Assembly: GCF_000955975.1 (NCBI RefSeq)
Contig: NZ_JYJF01000142.1
Span: 1-15,074 of the forward strand
Length of the DNA stretch: 15,074 nt
Origin: Saccharothrix sp. ST-888
Lineage (GTDB): Bacteria; Actinomycetota; Actinomycetes; Streptomycetales; Streptomycetaceae
Direction: 5' to 3'
The notes beneath the pieces are model-generated. The model was not told where the DNA came from. It made no database searches and saw nothing but the letters and a program-made list of their open reading frames with translations. The position numbers were made by a program, and so were the translations under genes. Positions 1 through 6,597 of this stretch are shown here, in pieces (the first letter of the stretch is position 1; every line of letters starts with the position of its first letter).

Positions 1-1139
1 GGGGAGTGCGAGACTCCGCTCGGGTTCCGCACGAACAGCATGGCGGTCGGGATCGCCGATGCCAGGATTCCGGCGTCGTGTCCCGCCCCGGTGGGCAGGA
101 CGGGCACGCCGCCCAGCACCTTCGCGAGCCGGTCGCGCAGCGGACCGTCGAAGTCGACGACCGGCGTGTACGACTCGCGGGTCAGCTCGACCCGGACGCC
201 GTCGCGCCCGCCGCGCTCGTCCGCCGCCTGCCGGATCTCCTCGACCAGCGCGTCCAGCGTCCGCTCGTCGGCCGCCCGGGAGTCCAGCCAGCCCCGGACC
301 AGCGAGGCGATGGCATTGGTGCCGTTGGGCTCCACCGCGACCTTGCCGAAGGTGGCCAGCGCACCGGCCAGCTTCGCCTTCTTGCGCGCGGAGAGCACGG
401 TGTTGGCGTAGGTGAGCATCGGGTCACGGCGGTCCTCGATGCGGGTGGTGCCGGCGTGGTTGGCCTCGCCGTGGAAGTCGAAGCGCCAGCGGCCGTGCGG
501 CCAGATCGCGCTGGCCACCCCGACCGGCGTGCGCTCCGTCAGGTGGCGGCCCTGCTCGACGTGCAGCTCGACGAAGGCGCCGATCCGGGCCAGCCGGTCG
601 CCGTCCGCGCCGATCGCGGTCGGGTCGTAGCCCGCCCGCTCCATCGCGTCGGGCAGCCGGACGCCGTCGGCGTCGCGCAGCTCGTACGCCTGCTCGCGGC
701 CCAGCACCCCGGCGGTCAGCCGGGAGCCGATGCAGGCGACGCCGAACCGGGCACCCTCCTCGTCGCCGAAGTTGACGATCGCCAGCGGCTTGCCGAACTC
801 GGCTCCGCGCGAGCGGAGTTCGTCCAGGGCCGCGAAGGAGGAGACCACACCGAGCGGGCCGTCGAAGGCGCCGCCGTCCGGGACGGAGTCCAGGTGCGAG
901 CCGGTGACGACGGCCCCCTCGGCCTGCGGATCACCCAGCCAGGCCCACTGGTTGCCGTTGCGGTCCAGTTCGTAGGTCAGGCCGCGCGAGCGGGCCTGCT
1001 CCTCGAACCAGGCGCGGCACTCGGCGTCCGCGGAGTTCCAGGCGAACCGGCGGTAGCCGCCGGAGGCGGCGGAGCGGCCCACGGGGAGCAGCTCCGCCCA
1101 CATCCGACCGAAGCTGTCCCCGGACGAGAGAGCGGTCAC
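1..1139 (-). CDS. M20-family amidohydrolase (allantoate amidohydrolase / N-carbamoyl-L-amino-acid hydrolase type), 3' end missing
   Basis: A clean reading frame runs from a GTG at 1139 to the window edge, giving 379 codons without a stop. The N-terminus reads MTALSSGDSFGRMWAELLPV. M20 di-metal motifs are visible in order: SHLDSVPDGGAFDG (His82, Asp93), GDEEGARFG (Glu127/Glu128), ELHVEQG, and near the edge GAGHDAG followed by VRNPSGVSHSP. These fit the allantoate amidohydrolase/L-carbamoylase branch, which cuts N-carbamoyl, ureido or sometimes N-formyl groups from amino acids. The GTG overlaps the hutU stop by 4 bp (GTGA), so the two are probably translationally coupled. Being in a hut operon, it may act on N-formyl- or N-formimino-glutamate rather than allantoate; that is inference. 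The enzyme is probably cytosolic. The family call is firm, the substrate is not. Confidence 0.9.
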   Translation of the reverse strand, partial: MTALSSGDSFGRMWAELLPVGRSAASGGYRRFAWNSADAECRAWFEEQARSRGLTYELDRNGNQWAWLGDPQAEGAVVTGSHLDSVPDGGAFDGPLGVVSSFAALDELRSRGAEFGKPLAIVNFGDEEGARFGVACIGSRLTAGVLGREQAYELRDADGVRLPDAMERAGYDPTAIGADGDRLARIGAFVELHVEQGRHLTERTPVGVASAIWPHGRWRFDFHGEANHAGTTRIEDRRDPMLTYANTVLSARKKAKLAGALATFGKVAVEPNGTNAIASLVRGWLDSRAADERTLDALVEEIRQAADERGGRDGVRVELTRESYTPVVDFDGPLRDRLAKVLGGVPVLPTGAGHDAGILASAIPTAMLFVRNPSGVSHS

Positions 1140-2803
1140 AGCTCACCCATCGGGACGCGCACGCCGCGCTCGTCGGCGACCTCGACCGCGCGGTCGTACC
1201 CGGCGTCCACGTGCCGGATGACGCCCATGCCCGGGTCGTTGGTGAGCACCCGGCGGATCTTCTCGCCGGCCAGCGCCGTGCCGTCGGCGACGGTGACCTG
1301 ACCGGCGTGGATCGAGCGGCCGATGCCGACACCGCCACCGTGGTGGATGGAGACCCAGGAGGCGCCGGAGGCGACGTTGACCATGGCGTTGAGCAGCGGC
1401 CAGTCGGCGATGGCGTCCGAGCCGTCCAGCATCGCCTCGGTCTCGCGGTACGGGGAGGCGACCGAGCCGCAGTCCAGGTGGTCGCGGCCGATCACGATCG
1501 GGGCGGACAGCTCACCGGACGCCACCATGTCGTTGAAGCGCTCACCGGCCTTGTCGCGCTCGCCGTAGCCGAGCCAGCAGATCCGCGCCGGGAGACCCTG
1601 GAAGTGCACCTTCTCCTGGGCCATCTTGATCCAGCGGTGCAGCGACTCGTTCTCCGGGAAGAGGTCGAGCACGGCCTTGTCGGTCTTGTAGATGTCCTGC
1701 GCGTCGCCGGAGAGCGCGGCCCAGCGGAACGGGCCCTTGCCCTCGCAGAACAGCGGCCGGATGTACGCCGGGACGAAGCCGGGGAAGGCGAAGGCGCGGT
1801 CGTAGCCGGCCAGCTGCGCCTCACCGCGGATCGAGTTGCCGTAGTCGAAGACCTCCGCGCCGCGGTCCTGGAAGCCGACCATCGCCTCGACGTGCTTGGC
1901 CATCGACTCGCGCGAGCGCTGGGTGAACTCGGCGGGCTTGGCGGCCGCGTAGTCGGCCATGTCGTCGAAGTCGACACCGATCGGCAGGTAGCTCAGCGGG
2001 TCGTGGGCGCTGGTCTGGTCGGTGACGATGTCGATCGGGGCGTCCATCGCCAGCAGCTGCGGGAACAGCTCGGCGGCGTTGCCGAGCAGGCCGATGGAGA
2101 GCGGCTGCCTCTTGTCCCGGGCTTCGGTGGCCAGCTCCAGCGCGTGGGCCAGGTTCTTGGCCTCGACGTCCAGGTAGCGGTGCTCGATCCGGCGGGAGAT
2201 GCGGGACGGGTCGCAGTCGATGCAGATCGCCACGCCGCCGTTCATGGTGACGGCCAGCGGCTGGGCGCCGCCCATGCCGCCGAGGCCGGCGGTGAGGGTG
2301 ATGGTGCCCTCGAGCGTGTTGTCGAACTTCTTGGCCGCGACGGCGCCGAAGGTCTCGTAGGTACCCTGGAGGATGCCCTGGGTGCCGATGTAGATCCAGG
2401 AACCCGCGGTCATCTGGCCGTACATGGTGAGCCCGAGGCTCTCCAGACGGCGGAACTCCTCCCAGTTCGCCCAGTCGCCGACCAGGTTGGAGTTGGCGAT
2501 CAGTACCCGCGGCGCCCACTCGTGGGTCTGCATCACGCCGACCGGGCGGCCCGACTGGACCAGCATGGTCTCGTCCTGCTTGAGCGTCTGCAGGGTGCGG
2601 ACCATCGCGTCGTACGAGCGCCAGTCGCGGGCGGCCTTGCCGGTGCCGCCGTAGACGACCAGCTTGGACGGGTGCTCGGCGACCTCGGGGTCGAGGTTGT
2701 TCATGAGCATCCGCATCGCGGCTTCCTGCTGCCAGCCCTGCGCGGTCAGCTGCGTCCCACGCGCCGCACGCACCTCACGCGGACCACTCGTCTGCTCCAC
2801 CAT
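1136..2803 (-). CDS. hutU: Urocanate hydratase (urocanase)
   Basis: The second enzyme of histidine breakdown; it hydrates urocanate to 4-imidazolone-5-propionate using tightly bound NAD+. The protein is 555 aa, the usual length. It carries the glycine-rich NAD segment GLGGMGGAQPLA (about residues 173-184), the urocanase signature FQGLPARICW with the catalytic-region Cys409, and the IGRDHLDCGSVASPYRETEA block after residue 437. The ATG at 2803 is chosen because AAGGAGGT lies about 8 nt upstream and the protein then starts MVEQTSGPREVRAARGTQL, as HutU proteins do. The frame stays open further upstream but only with low-quality sequence through the promoter. The next gene overlaps its stop by 4 bp. 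It is cytosolic, and identification is secure. Confidence 0.98.
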   Translation of the reverse strand: MVEQTSGPREVRAARGTQLTAQGWQQEAAMRMLMNNLDPEVAEHPSKLVVYGGTGKAARDWRSYDAMVRTLQTLKQDETMLVQSGRPVGVMQTHEWAPRVLIANSNLVGDWANWEEFRRLESLGLTMYGQMTAGSWIYIGTQGILQGTYETFGAVAAKKFDNTLEGTITLTAGLGGMGGAQPLAVTMNGGVAICIDCDPSRISRRIEHRYLDVEAKNLAHALELATEARDKRQPLSIGLLGNAAELFPQLLAMDAPIDIVTDQTSAHDPLSYLPIGVDFDDMADYAAAKPAEFTQRSRESMAKHVEAMVGFQDRGAEVFDYGNSIRGEAQLAGYDRAFAFPGFVPAYIRPLFCEGKGPFRWAALSGDAQDIYKTDKAVLDLFPENESLHRWIKMAQEKVHFQGLPARICWLGYGERDKAGERFNDMVASGELSAPIVIGRDHLDCGSVASPYRETEAMLDGSDAIADWPLLNAMVNVASGASWVSIHHGGGVGIGRSIHAGQVTVADGTALAGEKIRRVLTNDPGMGVIRHVDAGYDRAVEVADERGVRVPMGEL

Positions 2804-2830
2804 GCTCCCGACCTCCTTGCGGATGGATTC

Positions 2831-2880
2831 ATTCAGCGATGACTCGACTGAATATATCCAAACAGACCGGCTGCGACCAG
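2831..2880 (-). promoter_or_regulatory. Putative hutU promoter and overlapping dyad
   Basis: This is a short A/T-rich island in otherwise GC-rich DNA just upstream of hutU. On the minus strand a -10-like TATATT (2856-2851) has a weak -35-like TGGTCG (2879-2874) 17 bp away. Downstream of it is an inverted repeat: ATTCAG (2831-2836) and CTGAAT (2848-2853) pair perfectly, with CGA/TCG also pairing inside and one unpaired base. The dyad would straddle the predicted transcription start, a typical repressor site, or could fold as a small hairpin in the mRNA leader. The promoter assignment is inferred from position and composition. Confidence 0.45.
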
Positions 2881-2975
2881 ACCCCTGGCGCCGTCCTGTG
2901 AACGGGCCGGACCGACCCCCGGCCCCGAGCGCGATCCGTACCCGCCCGGGGCCCGGTGACCTCGTGCAGCACACC

Positions 2976-3338
2976 TCAGGCCGCAGCACCACCGTCCCAG
3001 TCGATGCCGATCTCGGCCAGCCAGGCGCGGTCCTCGGCGTCGGGCGTGGCGGCACCGGGCTGCACCGCGCCGGGCTGCGCGGCCTGGGGCGCGCCTGATC
3101 CGGGCGGACGGGGGATCTCCTGGATCGGGCCCAGGCCGTACTTCTCGGCGGCAGCCTCGGCCTCGTCCGGCTCGATCAGGCCGACATGGACGGCGGACTC
3201 GTCACCCGTCTCCAGGACCACCAACTCGGGGTCGGGCGGACGCCGCAGCGCGATACGCCGCCCGCAGGTGGGGCAGGACCACTCGTCGGCCCCCGATGCG
3301 AGCCGGCCGGTCAGTCTCATCTGATGGATCGGACGCAT
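2976..3338 (-). CDS. Small conserved-type hypothetical protein with one CxxC (zinc-ribbon-like half)
   Basis: A 120-aa protein starting at ATG 3338 with GGGGGAG about 7 nt upstream. The N-terminal part has DEWSCPTCGRRIALRRPP, a single Cys22-x2-Cys25 knuckle as in half of a zinc ribbon. The middle is acidic, residues 75-98 are Pro/Ala/Gly-rich and probably disordered, and the C-terminus ends WLAEIGIDWDGG. I recognise the style as a conserved hypothetical of Streptomyces but can assign no function. With only two cysteines it could bind zinc as a dimer or with His51, or the motif could be structural. It has no signal peptide or membrane segment. It lies between the rpiR-type regulator and hutU on the same strand, but gaps of 272 and 172 bp mean co-transcription is not assured. 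Confidence 0.75.
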   Translation of the reverse strand: MRPIHQMRLTGRLASGADEWSCPTCGRRIALRRPPDPELVVLETGDESAVHVGLIEPDEAEAAAEKYGLGPIQEIPRPPGSGAPQAAQPGAVQPGAATPDAEDRAWLAEIGIDWDGGAAA

Positions 3339-3610
3339 GGCTGGCTCCCCCGTCCGGCCCCTGCACCGGGGCCTGTTGATGGAATGCCCGCCAATGGGCC
3401 GTCAGCAACCGTCCGACACCGTACGGGTGTGCCCGATGCGGAACCGGAGCACACCTGAACCGCTCCCCGGGGGCACGGGCGTACGATGTCGGGGCGCGTC
3501 CGCCGCCGGGCGTATCGGTGTCAAATGCCTTGCCCAACGGGGTGGTTCGGCGTCAGCCGTGGAGATCCGGGCGGCCGGGTCGGCGGCGGTCCGCCTGCAC
3601 CGCGTCCAGC
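3339..3610. other. Intergenic region between the regulator stop and the small CxxC gene
   Basis: These 272 bp hold no convincing gene; the open frames across it are arginine/proline-rich artefacts of GC bias. I see a 7-bp inverted repeat GGTGTGC (3426-3432) / GCACACC (3449-3455), an overlapping smaller dyad ACACC (3416-3420) / GGTGT (3426-3430), and a 6-bp hairpin GGCCCC (3356-3361) / GGGGCC (3368-3373) in the leader of the CxxC gene. A TTGACA-like hexamer occurs on the minus strand near 3520, without a good -10 at 17-18 bp. A promoter for the small gene is likely here, but its exact site is unclear. Confidence 0.5.
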
Positions 3611-4480
3611 TCACTCCAGGAAGAGGCCGCGGGCCGCCGCCGAGTGCTCGATGGCCTCCAACCTGGCCTCCGCACCGGGGATTTCGTCACACATGGTCTG
3701 CAGCAGGACCCGGCCGAGCATCATCGGCGCACAGGCGGTGTCGAAGACCAGGCCGGTGCCGACGGCCGCCGGGAGGAGGAGGTCGGAGAGCTTGGCGACC
3801 GGCGCGAAGGCGCTGTCCGCCACGGTGAGGACGGTCAGCCCGCAGTCCCGGGCGACGGCGAGGGCGTCCATCAGCTCGCGCGGGTAGCGCGGCAGGGCGA
3901 AGCAGAGCAGCGCGCTGGCCCCGGCGGCGGCGACCTGTTCCAGCCGGTCGGCGAGCATGCTGCCGCCCTCGTCCAGCAGCCGGATGTCCGGGTGCACCTT
4001 GGCCGCGAAGTACGCGAAGCCCCTGGCCTGGGCCGAGGCGGCACGCAGACCGAGCACCGGCAGCGGACGGGACGCCGCCAGCAGCCGGGCGGCCCGGACG
4101 ATCGGTTCGGGGTCGGCGAGCAGCTCGGCCAGGTGCCGCAGGTGCTCGATCTCGGCGAGTACGGCCTGCTGGTGCTCGTTGCGGACCGCGTCGGCGGGCG
4201 TCTCGGGCGCGGCGGGCTCGCCCGCGCCGAGTTCGCGCAGCTGCCGGCGCAGCGCCGGGTAGCCGTCGAAGCCGAGTGCGACGGCGAAGCGGGTGACCGA
4301 GGGCTGGCTGACCCCGGCGAGTTCGGCCACCTCGACGCTGGAGAGGAACGGCGCTTCGGCCGCGTGCCGGACCAGCGAGTGCGCGATCCGCCGCTGGGTC
4401 GGGGTCAGCCGATGGCCTTCGAAGAGCTGGAGCAGACGGGCGGAGGGCCCGGCCGTGCCGGTCTCGTCCATGGCGGTCAT
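3611..4480 (-). CDS. MurR/RpiR-family transcriptional regulator (HTH + SIS domain)
   Basis: A 289-aa protein. Residues about 20-80 form the RpiR-type helix-turn-helix; SSVEVAELAGVSQPSVTRFAVALGFDGYPALR contains the recognition helix. Residues about 135-255 form a SIS (sugar-isomerase) fold ending in DLLLPAAVGTGL. Family members bind DNA as dimers or tetramers and sense phosphosugars or other small metabolites through the SIS domain. The ATG at 4480 is preceded by GGAGGT with an 8-nt spacer; the upstream extension to 4690 runs through the inverted-repeat region and is rejected. Sitting between hutH and hutU, it is the obvious candidate regulator of the hut genes, though this is positional inference and its ligand is unknown. 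No RpiR palindrome could be assigned with certainty. Confidence 0.93.
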   Translation of the reverse strand: MTAMDETGTAGPSARLLQLFEGHRLTPTQRRIAHSLVRHAAEAPFLSSVEVAELAGVSQPSVTRFAVALGFDGYPALRRQLRELGAGEPAAPETPADAVRNEHQQAVLAEIEHLRHLAELLADPEPIVRAARLLAASRPLPVLGLRAASAQARGFAYFAAKVHPDIRLLDEGGSMLADRLEQVAAAGASALLCFALPRYPRELMDALAVARDCGLTVLTVADSAFAPVAKLSDLLLPAAVGTGLVFDTACAPMMLGRVLLQTMCDEIPGAEARLEAIEHSAAARGLFLE

Positions 4481-4628
4481 CAGCGGTACCTCCGAGCTCG
4501 GTTGCAGCGCGCGCCGTTGGCCGGAGGACCGGTCACGGCGGCTGGGAAGACTGTGGCGTAGTCCTGCCAGGCGGGCAACGACGTATCGAACGGCGGGACA
4601 GGCGACGAGGCAGTCGGGCATGTCGTCA

Positions 4629-4777
4629 GGGGCGCGGGGAACTGCGCGGCGCGGAAGATCCCCACCGAAACCTTGCGGAGCAAGGTGCACCGCCCCACCG
4701 GGCTGCCGGGTTGCAACTGGCCCACAGGACCAGTTGCAACCCGGCAGCCCTCCGCAGCACGCAGTTCCCCGCGCCCC
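4629..4777. repeat. Nested perfect inverted repeats in the hutH-regulator gap
   Basis: The gap 4481-4826 has no gene but holds a striking nested dyad. The outer arms are 18-bp perfect complements (4629-4646 and 4760-4777; left arm GGGGCGCGGGGAACTGCG). The middle arms are TGCGGAG (4674-4680) and CTCCGCA (4750-4756). The inner arms are 21-bp perfect complements (4700-4720 and 4730-4750) around a 9-nt loop. The outer arm resembles a GTTCCCCGCGCCCC-type sequence that I recall as common between genes in Streptomyces. All three pairings are read directly from the sequence and are almost compatible: the middle and inner arms share one base. It could be a dispersed repeat, a strong terminator, or a structured RNA. 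Confidence 0.85.
4700..4750 (-). terminator. Strong 21-bp hairpin downstream of hutH (probable terminator)
   Basis: The inner arms 4700-4720 and 4730-4750 are perfect reverse complements (21 bp) around the 9-nt loop CCCACAGGA. They start 77 bp past the hutH stop and lie before the regulator gene. There is no T-run after it, as is common for actinobacterial terminators. Such stability suggests termination or mRNA 3'-end protection for hutH, separating it from the regulator. Function is inferred; the pairing is seen. Confidence 0.65.
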
Positions 4778-4826
4778 CGAGGGCTCACCCGACTGCCCCC
4801 GACAGGATGCCCGCCTACCCCTGCCG

Positions 4827-6407
4827 TCAGGCCAGCGGCCCGGTGATCCGCTCGACGGCGCGCACCAGCTCGCCCGAGGCGACCAGCGCGGCGGCGGCCT
4901 CCAGGTCGGGCGAGAGGAAGCGGTCCCGGCCGGGGCCGCCGACTCCGGCCTCGCGGGCGGCGGCCACCGCAGCGGCGGTGGCGGGCGCGGTCGGCCCGCT
5001 GCCGTTGTCGGTGCGGATCTCCAGCGCGCGGGCGGCGGCGGTCAGCTCGACCGCGAGGATCCGGCCGAGGTTGTCCACCGCCTGGCGCAGCTTGCGGGCG
5101 GCGGACCAGCCCATCGAGACGTGGTCCTCCTGCATCGCGGAGGACGGGATGGAGTCCACCGAGGCCGGGACGGCAAGGCGCTTGTTCTCGCTGACCAGGG
5201 CGGCCTGGGTGTACTGGGCGATCATCAGACCGGAGTCCACGCCCGGGTCGTCGGCCAGGAAGGCCGGCAGACCGTGCGAGCGGGCCTTGTCGAGCAGCCG
5301 GTCGGTGCGGCGCTCGGAGATCGACCCCAGGTCCGCGGCGGCGATGGCGAGGAAGTCCAGCACGTACGCGACCGGGGCGCCGTGGAAGTTGCCGTTCGAC
5401 TCGACCCGGCCGTCGGGCAGCACCACCGGGTTGTCGACCGAGGCGGCCAGCTCGCGGGAGGCGACCAGCTGGGCGTGGGCGAGGGTGTCGCGGCCGGCGC
5501 CGGCCACCTGCGGGGCGCAGCGGATCGAGTACGCGTCCTGGACCCGCGGCGCGTCGTCCTGGTGGTGCCCGGTCAGGCCGGAGCCCTGGAGGACGGCGAG
5601 CATGTTGGCCGCGCTGAGCCCCTGGCCCGGGTGCGGGCGGATCGGGCCGTGCAGCTCGGGGGCGAGCACCTTGTCGCTGCCGAGCAGCGCCTCCAGGCTC
5701 ATCGCGGCGGTGATGTCGGCCGTGGTGAACAGGCGGGACAGGTCGGCGAGCGCCATCACCAGCATGCCGAGCATGCCGTCGGTGCCGTTGATGAGGGCCA
5801 GGCCCTCCTTCTCCAGCAGCTCGACCGGCTCGATCCCGGCCTGCTCCAGCAGCTCACCGGCCGGACGCAGCTCGCCGTCCGGACCGTACGCCTCGCCCTC
5901 GCCCATCAGGACCAGTGCGCAGTGCGAGAGCGGCGCCAGGTCACCGGAGCAGCCGAGCGAGCCGAACTCCCGGACGACCGGGGTGATGCCCGCGTTGAGG
6001 ATGGCGGCCATGGTCTGCGCGACCAGCGGACGGACGCCCGTACGGCCGGAGGCCAGCGTCTTCATCCGCAGGAACATCAGCGCCCTGACCACCTCGCGCT
6101 CCACCACCGGGCCCATGCCGGCGGCGTGCGAGCGGACCAGCGACCGCTGGAGCTGCGCCCGCAGCTCGGGGCTGATGTGGCGGACGGCGAGCGCACCGAA
6201 ACCGGTGGAGACGCCGTAGACGGGACGCGGCTCCGCCGCGAGAGCATCGATCCTGGCCCGCGCACCCGCCATCTCGGCGAGCGCGTCCGGCCCGATCTCG
6301 ACCCGGGCATTGCCCCGCGCGACGGCGATCACGTCCTCGGCGCTGACGTCGGCCTTGCCGACCAGCACGAGCGACGCGTCGGGGGCCACAGCACTGTGCA
6401 TATCCAT
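4827..6407 (-). CDS. hutH: Histidine ammonia-lyase (histidase)
   Basis: The first enzyme of histidine degradation, deaminating L-histidine to trans-urocanate; a cytosolic homotetramer in the family. The 526-aa protein has YGVSTGFG (Tyr64), the cofactor-forming motif GSLGCSGDLAPLSH, and the C-terminal SMQEDHVSMG-type block (here SAMQEDHVSMGWSAARKL). The MIO prosthetic group would form from Cys153-Ser154-Gly155; Cys instead of the usual Ala is allowed in the family signature. The start is uncertain among three in-frame ATGs at 6413, 6407 and 6401. I chose 6407 because it gives MDMHSAV, matching the start I recall for Streptomyces HutH. No Shine-Dalgarno is visible, so the message may be leaderless. 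It diverges from fdhD and is followed by a strong hairpin. Confidence 0.97.
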   Translation of the reverse strand: MDMHSAVAPDASLVLVGKADVSAEDVIAVARGNARVEIGPDALAEMAGARARIDALAAEPRPVYGVSTGFGALAVRHISPELRAQLQRSLVRSHAAGMGPVVEREVVRALMFLRMKTLASGRTGVRPLVAQTMAAILNAGITPVVREFGSLGCSGDLAPLSHCALVLMGEGEAYGPDGELRPAGELLEQAGIEPVELLEKEGLALINGTDGMLGMLVMALADLSRLFTTADITAAMSLEALLGSDKVLAPELHGPIRPHPGQGLSAANMLAVLQGSGLTGHHQDDAPRVQDAYSIRCAPQVAGAGRDTLAHAQLVASRELAASVDNPVVLPDGRVESNGNFHGAPVAYVLDFLAIAAADLGSISERRTDRLLDKARSHGLPAFLADDPGVDSGLMIAQYTQAALVSENKRLAVPASVDSIPSSAMQEDHVSMGWSAARKLRQAVDNLGRILAVELTAAARALEIRTDNGSGPTAPATAAAVAAAREAGVGGPGRDRFLSPDLEAAAALVASGELVRAVERITGPLA

Positions 6408-6414
6408 ATACATA

Positions 6415-6443
6415 ATCACAGCAGGTGAATGAAGATATGACAA
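6415..6443 (-). promoter_or_regulatory. Putative hutH promoter (possibly leaderless)
   Basis: On the minus strand TTGTCA (6443-6438) is a good -35, followed after 17 bp by TGTGAT (6420-6415), a moderate -10. Transcription would then begin about 6407, at the ATG of MDMH, which would explain the missing ribosome binding site. The region is also locally A/T-rich. This is inferred from spacing and is untested. Confidence 0.4.
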
Positions 6444-6447
6444 CCGT

Positions 6448-6478
6448 CGTTCCGGAAGGATTCTGCCGACCCGGAACG
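6448..6478. promoter_or_regulatory. 8-bp inverted repeat between hutH and fdhD
   Basis: CGTTCCGG (6448-6455) and CCGGAACG (6471-6478) are perfect complements separated by 15 bp, just upstream of the putative hutH -35 and within the 190-bp divergent region to fdhD. The geometry (about two helical turns between arm centres) suits a dimeric regulator; a chance GC-rich dyad is the alternative. Confidence 0.4.
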
Positions 6479-6597
6479 GCGACGGCGGCGGACACCAGCA
6501 TCTCCCGGCGGACGGCGTCGGGCCACCGCCCGGATTTCCGTGCGGGCGGCCGGATGCCGCAGGCTGGGCAGGACGAGGCCAGGGAGGCAGAGGTCTG

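Noticed and set aside
1211..2842. A 543-codon open frame on the plus strand opposite hutU
   Set aside because: It mirrors hutU exactly, has Asp/Val/Arg/Gly-rich composition typical of antisense frames in GC-rich DNA, and shows no domain or start signal.
2804..3055. N-terminal extension of hutU
   Set aside because: The added 84 residues run through the promoter and A/T-rich island, and a strong ribosome site with the family's N-terminus is found at 2803.
3202..3537. A 111-codon minus-strand frame across the gap upstream of the CxxC gene
   Set aside because: It overlaps the better-supported CxxC gene in another frame and is arginine/proline-rich with no motif.
6393..6406. TGGATAT-N3-CAGT shared between the hutH start (6406-6393) and the hutU upstream region (2860-2847), 11 of 14 bases identical
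   Set aside because: At hutH the match lies within the codons for MDMHS, conserved for protein reasons, so a common operator is not supported without comparative data.
4293..6428. A 711-codon plus-strand frame opposite hutH and the regulator
   Set aside because: It crosses two real minus-strand genes and the inverted-repeat region, and its composition is that of an antisense artefact.
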